Assembly: GCA_014649555.1 (NCBI GenBank)
Contig: BMTG01000008.1
Span: 341,376 to 405,375 of the forward strand
Length of the DNA: 64,000 nucleotides
From: Streptomyces globisporus
GTDB lineage: Bacteria > Actinomycetota > Actinomycetes > Streptomycetales > Streptomycetaceae
Direction of reading: 5' to 3'
A program made the position numbers and the translations under genes. This document shows, piece by piece, positions 53,724 through 62,584 of the stretch. The notes under the pieces are model-generated. The model did not search any database. It saw nothing but the letters and a program-made list of their open reading frames with translations, and had not been told where the DNA came from. How positions within the stretch are numbered: the first letter of the stretch is position 1; every line of letters begins with the position of its first letter.

Positions 53724-54826
53724 GCCTGCTCCAACTCCTCCTCGCCGCTCTCCTCGTGCTGGCGAACGGGTTCTTCGTCGGCGCGGAGTTCGCCCTCGTC
53801 TCGGTCCGCCGCAGCCAGATCGAACCGCTGGCCGCACAGGGGTCCGGCCGGGCCCGCACCGTCCTGCACGGCCTGGAGAACCTGCCGCAGATGATGGCCG
53901 CCGCCCAGTTCGGCATCACCGTCTGCTCCCTCACCCTCGGAGCCGTCGCCGAGCCGACCGTCGCCCACCTCCTGGAGCCGGTCTTCCACGCGGCGCACGT
54001 CCCCGACGGGCTCGTCCACCCCCTCGGCTTCGCCCTCGCGCTGCTGTCCGTGGTCGTCCTGCACCTGGTCATCGGCGAGATGGTCCCGAAGAACCTCGCG
54101 ATGGCGGCGCCCGAGCGGACCGCGCTGTGGCTCAGCCCCGGCCTGGTCGCCTTCGCCCGGCTCTGCCGCCCGGTCACCAGCGCGCTCGGCGCCTGCGCCG
54201 GTCTGGTGCTGCGGCTCTTCGGCGTCGAGCCGAAGGACGAGGTGGAGGCCGTCTTCACCAGCCAGCAGCTCAACCGGCTCGTCGAGGACTCCGGACAGGC
54301 CGGCCTCCTCGGGCCGGAGGCGGCGATGCGCCTGGAGGACGCCCTCGAACTGGGCAGCAGGCCGGTCGCCGACGTCCTGCTGGAGCGGGCTTCCCTGGTC
54401 ACCGTCGACCCGTCGGTGACCCCGCGCCGGATCGAGGAGCTGACGGTACGCACCGGCTTCTCCCGCTTCCCGGTCTGCGCGGAGGGCGGCGGCCCCTTCA
54501 TGGGCTACCTCCACGTCAAGGACGTCCTGGAGCTGGAGGACGCCGACCGCGCGGTCCCGCAGCAGATATGGCGTCCGATGGCGACCGTACGGGCCGAACT
54601 CCCGCTGGACGACGCCCTGACCGTGATGCGCCGCGCCGCCACGCATCTCGCCCAGGTCGCCGACGGATCGGGCCGGGTCCTCGGCCTGGTCGCGATGGAG
54701 GACGTCCTGGAGATGCTGGTGGGGGAGGTACGCGACCCGGCCCACCGGGTGGTGTCCGTGCCCCGCCGTACGGTGGACGTCCCCGGGACGCCGGGGCGGC
54801 CGCCGTCCGGGGCCCTGGTGCACTGA
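53720..54826 (+). CDS. CNNM/CorC-type CBS-domain membrane protein, second copy
   Basis: 368 residues from ATG 53720, overlapping the first copy. The same DUF21 domain (VLANGFFVGAEFALVSVRRSQIE, QFGITVCSLTLGAVAEPTV, VIGEMVPKNLAMAAPE) and CBS pair (GFSRFPVCAEGGGPFMGYLHVKDVLELED, VLGLVAMEDVLEMLVGEVRDP) are present, but the terminal CorC-HlyC domain is missing. The tandem, with one complete and one shortened member, suggests a heterodimer. A strong hairpin follows. Confidence 0.92.
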   Translation: MSLLQLLLAALLVLANGFFVGAEFALVSVRRSQIEPLAAQGSGRARTVLHGLENLPQMMAAAQFGITVCSLTLGAVAEPTVAHLLEPVFHAAHVPDGLVHPLGFALALLSVVVLHLVIGEMVPKNLAMAAPERTALWLSPGLVAFARLCRPVTSALGACAGLVLRLFGVEPKDEVEAVFTSQQLNRLVEDSGQAGLLGPEAAMRLEDALELGSRPVADVLLERASLVTVDPSVTPRRIEELTVRTGFSRFPVCAEGGGPFMGYLHVKDVLELEDADRAVPQQIWRPMATVRAELPLDDALTVMRRAATHLAQVADGSGRVLGLVAMEDVLEMLVGEVRDPAHRVVSVPRRTVDVPGTPGRPPSGALVH

Positions 54827-54852
54827 GACAGCCTTTGTGCACCGAGCCGGCG

Positions 54853-54896
54853 GTGAGGTCCGGGCCGGAGCGAAACGCTCCCGGCCCGGACCTCAC
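54853..54896. terminator. Bidirectional terminator between CBS pair and AAA+ gene
   Basis: GTGAGGTCCGGGCC and GGAGCG pair with CGCTCC and GGCCCGGACCTCAC, with one bulged C, around the loop AAA. It overlaps the AAA+ stop and lies between convergent genes. Confidence 0.8.
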
Positions 54897-56797
54897 ACCG
54901 CGCCCGGCTCCTGCTTGCCCCGGCCCACCGCACCGCGCCCCGACAGCACCTCTCCGTAGGCCTGCATCAGATCCGCCAGCCGCAGCGTCGACAGATCCTC
55001 CCGGGTCAGCTCGCCCGCATAGCCGGACAGCCGCAGATCACGGTAGGCGCAGCTCTTCTCGTACAGCGTCCGCAGGAAACGGCCGTTGCCCAGCTCGTCG
55101 ATCCACCCCTGGTCCACCACATGGCCGCTGATGGAACGCAGCTCGTCCACCGCCTCCTCGTCCCACACGTCGTCGTTCTCGGCGGCCAGGACACTGCCGA
55201 TCGCGGTAAGTTCGAGCGGCCGGTAGCTGGGGAAGTCGACCCGGGTGGTGAACCGGGAGGAGAGCCCCGGGTTGGTGGCGAGCAGCCGGTCCATGCCCTC
55301 CGGATACCCCGCGAGGATGACGACGAGATGGTCCCGGTTGTCCTCGGCGCGCTTGAGGAGCACCTGCAAGGCCTCGTCGCCGTACGCGTCGCCCTTGCTG
55401 TAACCGGAGTTGGCCAGGCTGTACGCCTCGTCGACGAACAGCACCCCGCCGAGCGCCGAGTCGATCAGCTCGTTCGCCTTCACCGCCGTCTGGCCCAGGA
55501 ACTCCCCGACCAGATCCGAGCGCTGGGCCTCGACCAGATGATCGCCGCCGAGCAGCCCGAGGGCGTAGAAGACCCGGCCCAGGATGCGGGCCACCGTGGT
55601 CTTACCGGTGCCTGAGGGCCCGGAGAAGACGAAGTGGCGCTTCGGCGGCTGCACGGGCAGCCCCTGCTCGGCCCGCAGCCGGGCCATGTTCAACTGCGCC
55701 GACAGCGCCTTGACCTGCCGCTTGACCGGCTCCAGGCCGACCATCCGCTCCAGCTGCGCCAGCGCATCGGCCAGCAGGACCGGATCGCTCGGCCCGGCCG
55801 GGAAGGGCGGCGGCTTGCGGGTCCTGGTGCGCCGGGCCCCCTCGACGGGAACGGACGGACCGGGGACCGGATCGTCGCCGAGCAGCCCCGCCTCGCTCAC
55901 CGGCCAGGACTCGCGCCCGTCCACCAACTCCGTGCCGAGCAACGCGTCGCCCTCCGGCTGCGCCTCCGCCCCCGCGCCCCCCGAACCGAAACCGGTCAGG
56001 GACACGGCGGCCAGATCCGCCGACTCCTCGAACCCGTCGCCCTCCACGAGCGCCGCCAGCCGGGCGGAGGTGTCCATGAACGCCGGGTCCACCCGGTGCA
56101 CCGCCCGGTAGAGCGGCAGGGCGGCGGCGCTGCGGCCGGTGCCCTCATGGGCCCGCGCCAGCCAGTAGCGCAGCTCCTTGCGCTGCGGCTGTTCGCTGCG
56201 GCAGCGCATCAGCGCGGCCGACAGCAGCGGCTCCGCCTGCCCGAACATCTCCAGCCGCACCCGGGCCATCCCGCCGAACAGACCCGCCTCGATGCCCAGC
56301 ATCGGATCGTCGACGAGCTGCTCGGTGCAGCGCACCAACTGCTCCCAGTCCTTGACCAGATACGAGCGGCAGGCGTGCAGGAACCGCACCTGGGGGTCCG
56401 CGTCCACCGGCGGCAGCCCGGCCAACGCCCGGTCCAGCTCGGGCACATGGCGTCCGTCCAGCCAGTGCGAGGCGTGCGCCAGCAGCAGATCGCGCGGGCT
56501 CTCCAGCACCGGCTGCACCCACCAGCCCAGCCAGTACCAGGAGTTGAGCGTACGGCGGTGGCGGGCGCGCTGTTCGCCGAAGCGGTCGCGGTGCCGGTAC
56601 ATGCGTAACAGGGCCGTGGTGGTGTCGATGCGCAGCGCGTGGAGGCCGAGCCAGCCGTCCGCCATGCCCGGATCGAACCGCACCGCGGCTCTGAACTCCT
56701 CCTCGGCCTGTGGGTAGGCGCCCATCGTGTAGGCGTCCAGGCCACGCAGCCAGGCGAGGTCGGCGGGGGCTCCAGCGCCCTGTGTGCCGATGTCCAT
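54893..56797 (-). CDS. AAA+ ATPase of the CbbX/SpoVK/EccA type with TPR-like N-terminus
   Basis: 634 residues if started at ATG 56797 (GGGGGA upstream; MDIGTQGAGAPADLAWLRG); an upstream ATG at 56845 or a TTG at 57043 would add unconserved residues. Residues 1-260 form TPR-like helices (AYTMGAYPQAEEEFRAAVRFDPGMADGWLGL, YWLARAHEGTGRSAAALPLYRAVHRVDP), then a Gly/Ala linker. The AAA+ domain has Walker A GPSGTGKTT (about 391-399), Walker B GGVLFVDEAY and the arginine finger SRF. Relatives remodel proteins (EccA in type VII secretion, CbbX on Rubisco). No ESX core genes adjoin it, so the partner is unknown. Confidence 0.88.
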   Translation of the reverse strand: MDIGTQGAGAPADLAWLRGLDAYTMGAYPQAEEEFRAAVRFDPGMADGWLGLHALRIDTTTALLRMYRHRDRFGEQRARHRRTLNSWYWLGWWVQPVLESPRDLLLAHASHWLDGRHVPELDRALAGLPPVDADPQVRFLHACRSYLVKDWEQLVRCTEQLVDDPMLGIEAGLFGGMARVRLEMFGQAEPLLSAALMRCRSEQPQRKELRYWLARAHEGTGRSAAALPLYRAVHRVDPAFMDTSARLAALVEGDGFEESADLAAVSLTGFGSGGAGAEAQPEGDALLGTELVDGRESWPVSEAGLLGDDPVPGPSVPVEGARRTRTRKPPPFPAGPSDPVLLADALAQLERMVGLEPVKRQVKALSAQLNMARLRAEQGLPVQPPKRHFVFSGPSGTGKTTVARILGRVFYALGLLGGDHLVEAQRSDLVGEFLGQTAVKANELIDSALGGVLFVDEAYSLANSGYSKGDAYGDEALQVLLKRAEDNRDHLVVILAGYPEGMDRLLATNPGLSSRFTTRVDFPSYRPLELTAIGSVLAAENDDVWDEEAVDELRSISGHVVDQGWIDELGNGRFLRTLYEKSCAYRDLRLSGYAGELTREDLSTLRLADLMQAYGEVLSGRGAVGRGKQEPGAV

Positions 56798-57017
56798 CAG
56801 GTCCCCCACAAACCGTGCCCCCAGGATGTCCCGCCCGCACAGCATGCCCACCTGAGCGTGCTGAATCACGGCGTGGAGGAAGGGAATTGACCACACCGAG
56901 GTGCATCGTACCCGCGCACAGGGGGAGTGACGGCGCAACGACCGACCCTCAGGGGTGGTCACCGGGGGTGAGTAAGTCGCTCTGTGTAGTCGCCGGAGTG
57001 GTGCGGTGAGCACAGGG

Positions 57018-57055
57018 CGAAGCCCCCGATCACGGGGGAACAACCGGGGGCTTCG
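57018..57055. terminator. Hairpin in the gap between AAA+ and kinase genes
   Basis: CGAAGCCCCCG (57018-57028) pairs with CGGGGGCTTCG (57045-57055) with a 16-base loop. The 358-base gap 56798-57156 otherwise holds a weaker CTGAGC/GCTCAG pair at 57137-57160 near the kinase stop and nothing else that I can support. Confidence 0.65.
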
Positions 57056-57156
57056 CGTCTGCGGGGGCTCCGAAAAGCCGCACCATGAGAACGTAAGACC
57101 AGTAAGGCCCGCCGGTCAAGCGGAGTTGAGGCTCTTCTGAGCTGATTTCCGACTGC

Positions 57157-57786
57157 TCAGTATGGCGCGGTGCCCTGGCTACGGTATGTGACGTTCCGGT
57201 TCGCTCCCGCTGTCGCGCGGGGCCCCGGCAGCCACGTGTACCCCTCGGGCAACTGGCGTACCAGCGCGTCGGCGTACGGCCGGGAGGGGTCCCCCGCGAA
57301 GTGCCGTTCCTCGGCGAGCGTCCACCCGTCCCAGAACCCGGTGAGCCCGGCCCCGTCCCGGCGTCGGCCCCGCTCCCAGGAAGCCTCCCGGTCCAGCTCC
57401 ATCCAGCAGAGCGCCGCCAGCCACGGCCGCACCTCCCGGCGTCCCGCGCCGACCCCCTCCACCAGCACCACCGGGGCCGGCTCCAGGGTCCGGGCAGGCC
57501 CGAAGCGGCGCTCCGTCCAGTCGTACGGGGCATAGCGGGCGCGCTCGCCGCGCGAGAGCGGCCCGAGCACCTGCTCCCGCAGCCGCCCCGTCCAGCCGAA
57601 CAGCTCCTCGTGCGTGGCGAGATCGTCCAGATGAAGGACCGGGGCACCGCCCAGTGCCGCCGCGAGGCGGGCGGCGAAGGTGCTCTTGCCCGAACCGGCG
57701 TGTCCGTCGACCGCGACGAGCCGGACCGGCCCGCAGGAGGGGGGCAGTGCGGCGAGGTCATCGGCGTGGCGGGCCAGGTCGTCCAT
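57157..57786 (-). CDS. Uridine-kinase-like P-loop protein
   Basis: 209 residues from ATG 57786. P-loop DGHAGSGKST (27-36), HLDDLATHEELFGW as the acidic substrate loop, APYDWTERRFG and VVLVEGVGAGRREV fit the uridine kinase/phosphoribulokinase-like group often labelled ATP-binding in Streptomyces. The natural substrate is unclear. Confidence 0.83.
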   Translation of the reverse strand: MDDLARHADDLAALPPSCGPVRLVAVDGHAGSGKSTFAARLAAALGGAPVLHLDDLATHEELFGWTGRLREQVLGPLSRGERARYAPYDWTERRFGPARTLEPAPVVLVEGVGAGRREVRPWLAALCWMELDREASWERGRRRDGAGLTGFWDGWTLAEERHFAGDPSRPYADALVRQLPEGYTWLPGPRATAGANRNVTYRSQGTAPY

Positions 57787-57841
57787 GGCCCCAGGGTACG
57801 TTCCGGCACGCGGGCGCCAGGGAACCGCCGCAGGTCATGCC

Positions 57842-57857
57842 AGTGGTCCAGACCCAT
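57842..57857. promoter_or_regulatory. DasR-responsive-element-like site
   Basis: AGTGGTCCAGACCCAT agrees with the dre palindrome AGTGGTCTAGACCACT at 13 of 16 positions. It lies 56 bases upstream of the kinase start and about 190 bases upstream of the peptidase start. Confidence 0.4.
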
Positions 57858-57860
57858 ATT

Positions 57861-57883
57861 GGTTCGGCGGTGACCGCCGAACC
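57861..57883. repeat. 23-base perfect palindrome
   Basis: GGTTCGGCGGT (57861-57871) and ACCGCCGAACC (57873-57883) are exact reverse complements around a single G. It is in the spacer between the divergent kinase and peptidase genes and could be an operator. Confidence 0.6.
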
Positions 57884-57919
57884 GCTGGCCCGATCCGCCC
57901 CGGAGCCGGGATAGTTGGC

Positions 57920-58011
57920 GAACCGCACGGCATCCGCACCGAACCGCACGGCGTCCCCATCGGACCGAACCGCACGGCATCTCCACCGGACCGAACCGCA
58001 CGCCATCCGCA
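57920..58011 (+). repeat. Four degenerate tandem repeats, period about 26 bases
   Basis: The core GAACCGCACGG (last copy GAACCGCACGC) occurs at 57920, 57941, 57967 and 57993; the last three are spaced exactly 26 bases. It lies 35-126 bases before the peptidase start. It is not a CRISPR: spacers are only about 15 bases and are themselves similar. Confidence 0.75.
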
Positions 58012-58045
58012 GACCACCTTCCGCATCCGACCGGGGGTCACGACC

Positions 58046-59413
58046 ATGACCAGTCCGACTTCGCGCAGAACCGTTCTGACCGCCGCGCTCGCCGCAGCGG
58101 CGGGCGCCGGCACGGTGGCCTCCTCCGCCGCGCCCGCGTCCGCCGCCCCGTCCTCGCCCGCAGGCCCCTCCGCACCCCCGGCGGCCCTCGTGGACAACCG
58201 CTTCTGGCACACCTACACCGACTGGCGCTGCGGCACCGGCGACGGCACCCGGATCCTCCCCGGCGCCCGCCCCGGCCTGGTGATCGCCACCCCGGCCGGC
58301 CGCCTCGACCACACCGACCCGCACACCGGGGAGACGGCCGCCTGGGACTACGCCACCTGGACCTCGCCCGTCCACCGCTCCGCCGTCCCGGCCACCGAGG
58401 TGATCGCCTCGTGGAACGCCCGTACGCCGGCCGGCACCTGGATCCAGGTCGAGCTGAGCGGCCGGTACGCCGACGGCACCGCGACCCCCTGGTTCGTGAT
58501 GGGCCGCTGGGCGGCGGGCGACGGCGACATCCGGCGTACGTCCGTCGACGGCCAGGGCGACCCGCGCAGCACCGTGTGGACGGACACCCTCTCGGTGGAC
58601 GACCCGGCGAGCGGCGTACGCCTGGTCTCCTTCCGGCTGCGGCTGACGCTGTACCGCGCCCCCGGCAGCCGCCTCACCCCGACCGTCTGGCGGGTCGGCG
58701 CGATGGCCTCCGATGTGCCCGAGCGCTTCACCGTGCCCGGGACCGCCCCCGGCCCGGCCCGCGAACTGCCCGTGCCCCGCTACTCGCAGAACATCCACCT
58801 CGGGCAGTACCCCGAGTACGACAACGGCGGCGAGGCGTGGTGCAGCCCCACCTCGTCACAGATGATCATCGAGTACTGGGGCCGGAAGCCCACCGCGGAG
58901 GACCTCGCCTGGGTCAAGCCCGGCCTGCCCGACCCCCAGGTCTGCCACGCCGCCCGCAACACCTACGACTACCAGTACGGGGGCTGCGGCAACTGGCCGT
59001 TCAACGCCGCCTACGCCGCCACGTACCGCGACATGAACGCCGTCGTCACCCGGCTCGGCTCCCTCACGGACGTGGAGCGGCTGGTCCGCGCCGGTATCCC
59101 CGTCATCACCTCCCAGTCCTTCCTCAAGGAAGAACTGACCGGCGCCGGATACGGCACGTCGGGTCACCTGATGACGGTCATCGGCTTCACCCCCGAGGGT
59201 GACGTCATCGCGAACGACCCCGCGTCACCCGACAACGACGCGGTACGCCGGGTCTACCGCCGGCGTGAGTTCGAGAACATCTGGCTCAGGACCAAGCGGT
59301 ACGACGCAGAAGGGAAGGTCAGGAGCGGGACGGGCGGGGTGTGTTACGTGTACTGGCCCGACCGGCCGACGCCCTCCCGGCAGCGGGTCCTGAGGTCGCT
59401 CGGGCTGGTGTGA
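58046..59413 (+). CDS. Tat-exported C39-like cysteine peptidase
   Basis: 455 residues from ATG 58046 (GGGGG nine bases upstream). The twin-arginine signal TSRRTVLTAALAAAAGAG and an Ala-rich stretch lead to cleavage near ASA. The N-terminal half (about 50-240) is beta-rich (FWHTYTDWRCGTGDG, WIQVELSGRYADG). The peptidase C39_2-like domain has C266 (EAWCSPTSSQMIIEYWG), H374 (SGHLMTVIGF) and D391 (IANDPASPDND). Likely an extracellular protease or peptide-processing enzyme. Confidence 0.88.
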   Translation: MTSPTSRRTVLTAALAAAAGAGTVASSAAPASAAPSSPAGPSAPPAALVDNRFWHTYTDWRCGTGDGTRILPGARPGLVIATPAGRLDHTDPHTGETAAWDYATWTSPVHRSAVPATEVIASWNARTPAGTWIQVELSGRYADGTATPWFVMGRWAAGDGDIRRTSVDGQGDPRSTVWTDTLSVDDPASGVRLVSFRLRLTLYRAPGSRLTPTVWRVGAMASDVPERFTVPGTAPGPARELPVPRYSQNIHLGQYPEYDNGGEAWCSPTSSQMIIEYWGRKPTAEDLAWVKPGLPDPQVCHAARNTYDYQYGGCGNWPFNAAYAATYRDMNAVVTRLGSLTDVERLVRAGIPVITSQSFLKEELTGAGYGTSGHLMTVIGFTPEGDVIANDPASPDNDAVRRVYRRREFENIWLRTKRYDAEGKVRSGTGGVCYVYWPDRPTPSRQRVLRSLGLV

Positions 59414-59521
59414 GCATGCCTGATTCCGCGGCCGTCCCGACGGCGGCCGCGGCCGGGCCACACGGGGGCAAAGCGCCCCCGGCGTAACGGAGTTGCGAGA
59501 GGGGCACGCTAAGTTGAACGC

Positions 59522-60304
59522 GTGACCGACATCGAATCGCGCATCGACACCACCCGGCCGCACACCGCCCGGATATGGAACTACTGGACCGGCGGCAAGG
59601 ACAACTATCCGGTGGACCGGGCGGCCGGTGACGAGATCCGGGAGCTGCACCCCGGGATCGGCGCGTACGCGAAGGCGGACCGGTTGTTCCTGGGGCGGGC
59701 GGTGCGCCATCTGGCCGAGCAGGAGGGCATCAGGCAGTTCCTGGACATCGGAACGGGCCTGCCCAGCGCCGACAACACCCACGAGGTCGCCCAGCGCGTG
59801 GCCCCCGACGCCCGTGTCGTGTACGTGGACAACGACCCGCTCGTCCTGGCCCACGCCCAGGCGCTGCTGGTCGGGACGCCCGAGGGGCGCATCGACTACC
59901 TGGACGCCGATCTGCGGGACGTCGACGACATCCTGGCCGCGGCGGCGAAGACGCTCGACTTCTCCCAGCCGGTGGCGCTGATGCTGCTGGGGGTCGTCAT
60001 CTTCATCGAGGACGACGAGCAGTCGTACGCCATCGTGCGCCGGCTCATGGACGCGCTCGCGCCCGGCAGCCACCTCGTCCTGTCCCACACGGTCACGCAC
60101 CCCGACATGCCGGACGTCGACGAGGCGGTGGCGTTCTGGAACGAGCACGGCACCCCGAAGCTCACGCAGCGCACGCCGGACGCCGTCGCGCGCTACTTCG
60201 ACGGCCTGGAACTGCTGGAGCCCGGGGTGGTGTCGTGCTCCGCGTGGCGGGCCCCGACGCCGACGCCGGACGTCGCGATGTACGCGGGCGTCGGCCGCAA
60301 GTGA
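59522..60304 (+). CDS. S-adenosyl methyltransferase of the PF04672 (SAM-MT) family
   Basis: 260 residues from GTG 59522. The opening TARIWNYWTGGKDNYPVDRAAGDEI, then the SAM-binding FLDIGTGLPSADNTHEVAQ, and VVYVDNDPLVLAHAQALL are hallmarks of this actinobacterial family, which is greatly expanded in Streptomyces. Substrates are not known. Ends in a convergent hairpin. Confidence 0.93.
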   Translation: MTDIESRIDTTRPHTARIWNYWTGGKDNYPVDRAAGDEIRELHPGIGAYAKADRLFLGRAVRHLAEQEGIRQFLDIGTGLPSADNTHEVAQRVAPDARVVYVDNDPLVLAHAQALLVGTPEGRIDYLDADLRDVDDILAAAAKTLDFSQPVALMLLGVVIFIEDDEQSYAIVRRLMDALAPGSHLVLSHTVTHPDMPDVDEAVAFWNEHGTPKLTQRTPDAVARYFDGLELLEPGVVSCSAWRAPTPTPDVAMYAGVGRK

Positions 60305-60313
60305 CGGCTCGTC

Positions 60314-60347
60314 CCCGGGGCCGGCGTTCCTCGCCGCCGGCCCCGGG
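60314..60347. terminator. Bidirectional terminator between methyltransferase and PepSY gene
   Basis: CCCGGGGCCGGC (60314-60325) pairs perfectly with GCCGGCCCCGGG (60336-60347), loop of ten bases, between convergent genes. Confidence 0.75.
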
Positions 60348-60359
60348 AGCCTCACTCCG

Positions 60360-61862
60360 TCAGGCGGTACGCCGTCGGCGCACCGCCCCCACCACCGCGT
60401 CGACCACCAGGAACCCGGCCAGGGTCACCCCCAGGACCGGCAGCGCCCAGCCCAGGGCGGCCACGGCCGGGATGCCCAGGACGAGGGCGGGCAGCGGGAT
60501 CCGCCGCCACGCCCCGCGCTCGGGGGCCTTGCCGACCGGCGCGGGCCGGTCGCCCCGGGTGGGCCGCCGCTGCCACCACATGCGGTAACCCCAGACGATC
60601 ACCGCGGTCAGACCGAGGGCTATGAGCGCCAGCAGGATCTGGTTGACGACCCCGAACAGCACCCCCATGTGGCCCTGCACGCCCAGCTTGCTGAGCTTGT
60701 TGAGGGCCGGGTGGTCGGCCCAGCGGGTGCGCGAGGTGATCTCGCCGTTCGAGGTGTCCACGGCCACCCGGTCGTAGTGCACCGGCCAGGTGTTGTCGGT
60801 CTGCGCCACGACCCACGCGCTCGCCGCGTCCGCCGGGGGCGTCACCTCCACGATCCCGCCGAGCCCCGCGCCCCGGGCCGCCGCCAGGGCCGCGTCGAAG
60901 TCCGCCGGATCGGCGTCGGCACTCGCTCCGCCGGAACCGCCGTGCCCGGCGTGCTCCGAGTGGTCCTCGGCAGGGGCGTCGGCGCCCGGCAGCGCGGTGT
61001 CCAGGGCCGGGGCGTTGCCGTTCGCCGCGTCCAGCAGCCGCCCGAACCGCTCGCCGCCGTAGTTCGACCAGGTGAGGCCCGTGGCGCTCAGGAACAGCAG
61101 ACCCAGCGCCAGCCACACGCCGGTGGCCGCGTGCCAGCTACGGGTCCGCCGTACCCCCTTGGCCGTACGGTCCGGAAGCAGCACACCCCGGGCCGACTTG
61201 GCACGCAGGCCCCGGGCGCGCCCGAGCCACAGCACCAGGCCGCCCGCGACGGCCACCCACAGCCAGCTCGCGGCGACTTCGGAGTAGAGGCGGCCCGTCT
61301 CGCCGAGGTGGAGATTGCGGTGCAGGTCGTCGAGCCAGGTGGTGAGCGGTGTCGACCCGAACCAGGTCGTCAGTTCACCCCGGACCTCGGCGGTGTACGG
61401 GTCGACGAACACCGTGCGCTGGTTCTCGCCCAGCTCCGGCACCGCCAGCACCACCCGGGTGGTGTCCTCGGGACCCGGCGGAGTGATCACCGACGCCAGG
61501 GTGCCTTCGGGGTACGCGGCCCGCGCGGCGGCGATCTGCTCGGCCAGCGGGCGCACCTCCTCCCCGACCCGGTCGACCCGGAGCTGGTCGCCGTAGACGA
61601 GCCGGTCGAGCTGGGGCGTCAGCGTGTAGACCAGCCCGGTCAGGGCGGCCACCAGCAGGAAGGGGGCGACGAGCACCCCGGCGTAGAAGTGCAGCCGGAC
61701 CAGGAGGTGCCGCACCTCCGCCCAGGAGCGGGCCGGGCGCGGCCGCCCGGACGAGGCTTCCGCGGGGCCGCCCGGTCTCCCGGCGGCCGGATCCTGGGCC
61801 TTCCCCTCCTGCTCGTTCTGCTCTTCCTCGTTCTGCGGTATTTCTTCGGTTCTGTGGTACAT
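60360..61862 (-). CDS. PepSY-domain transmembrane protein
   Basis: 500 residues from ATG 61862 (GAGGAG six bases upstream). An acidic, Gln-rich N-terminus precedes HLLVRLHFYAGVLVAPFLLVAALTGLVYTLTPQL, the usual first membrane segment of PepSY_TM proteins, with three further segments and PepSY-like loops (TVFVDPYTAEVRGELTTW, RVAVDTSNGEITSRTRW). A His-rich loop (AEDHSEHAGHGG) could bind metal. Relatives are tied to iron or copper handling and reductase activity. Followed on the same strand, upstream, by a His-rich membrane protein. Confidence 0.9.
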   Translation of the reverse strand: MYHRTEEIPQNEEEQNEQEGKAQDPAAGRPGGPAEASSGRPRPARSWAEVRHLLVRLHFYAGVLVAPFLLVAALTGLVYTLTPQLDRLVYGDQLRVDRVGEEVRPLAEQIAAARAAYPEGTLASVITPPGPEDTTRVVLAVPELGENQRTVFVDPYTAEVRGELTTWFGSTPLTTWLDDLHRNLHLGETGRLYSEVAASWLWVAVAGGLVLWLGRARGLRAKSARGVLLPDRTAKGVRRTRSWHAATGVWLALGLLFLSATGLTWSNYGGERFGRLLDAANGNAPALDTALPGADAPAEDHSEHAGHGGSGGASADADPADFDAALAAARGAGLGGIVEVTPPADAASAWVVAQTDNTWPVHYDRVAVDTSNGEITSRTRWADHPALNKLSKLGVQGHMGVLFGVVNQILLALIALGLTAVIVWGYRMWWQRRPTRGDRPAPVGKAPERGAWRRIPLPALVLGIPAVAALGWALPVLGVTLAGFLVVDAVVGAVRRRRTA

Positions 61863-61972
61863 GGATGCTCCTCGGAGGGCGGACGGTGACGGACGCGCGC
61901 CCGACGGCTCCCGCACGCATGCCTCAGGGACGCCGGAGCGGTTCCGGCGTCGGGGCAGGGTGTGGGGAGAGG

Positions 61973-62584
61973 TCAGGCCGAGGCCGCCACGGGCGGCCCG
62001 CGCCGGGACCGGGACCGGGCGAGAAGCGCCCCGAACCGGATCCGCACCACCACCGGCGGGACCGGGCGCGACCGGGGCGGGCAGGGGAGCGACGGGGCGG
62101 ACCGGAGGGCGACGCGCGGGGCGAGCAGCGCGCCGAGGCGTCGCAGCACCCGCTCCCCGTACAGGACGCAGAGGGCCGACCCGAGCGTGGCCGCCGCGTG
62201 GGCCAGGATCATCCCGGCATCCATGGCATGCGCGGCCCCGGGGTCCCCGGACACCCCGGCCATGTGGTGCCGGGGCCCGTGCCCGTGCCCGGCGGGCATC
62301 CCGGGGTGCGTGCTTCCACCAGGGGCCGGGAGGAAGTGGAACGCGTTGTGCAGGGCGAACTGGGTCGCCCCGAGCGTCAGGACCACGACGTCGAAGCGCC
62401 GCCTCCGACCGCCGAGCAGCAGGGTTCCCTGCACGGTCAGAGCGAGGAACAGGAGCGCGAGCACCCCCGCGCCGGGCAGACTCCCGCCCGCCGCGACATG
62501 GCTCGCGGCACCGAGGGCCAGGCACACCGAACCGCAGAGCGGGCCCCTGGCCGCTCGCCTCGGCAGGCCGCCCGGTGCACGCAT
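61973..62584 (-). CDS. Hypothetical His-rich membrane protein
   Basis: 203 residues from ATG 62584 (MRAPGGLPRR); ATG 62662 would add 26 Pro/Ala-rich residues and neither start has a clear ribosome binding site. Hydrophobic segments at LCGSVCLALGAASHVAAGG, VLALLFLALTVQGTLLLGG, FDVVVLTLGATQFALHNAFHFL and AGMILAHAAATLGSALCVL; between them a loop with HPGMPAGHGHGPRHHMAG. The His/Met cluster and the neighbouring PepSY gene (110 bases downstream) suggest metal, perhaps copper, handling. This is inference. Confidence 0.7.
   Translation of the reverse strand: MRAPGGLPRRAARGPLCGSVCLALGAASHVAAGGSLPGAGVLALLFLALTVQGTLLLGGRRRRFDVVVLTLGATQFALHNAFHFLPAPGGSTHPGMPAGHGHGPRHHMAGVSGDPGAAHAMDAGMILAHAAATLGSALCVLYGERVLRRLGALLAPRVALRSAPSLPCPPRSRPVPPVVVRIRFGALLARSRSRRGPPVAASA

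Noticed and set aside
57920-58011. Repeat array considered as a CRISPR
   Set aside because: Only four degenerate copies, spacers too short and mutually similar, and no cas genes.
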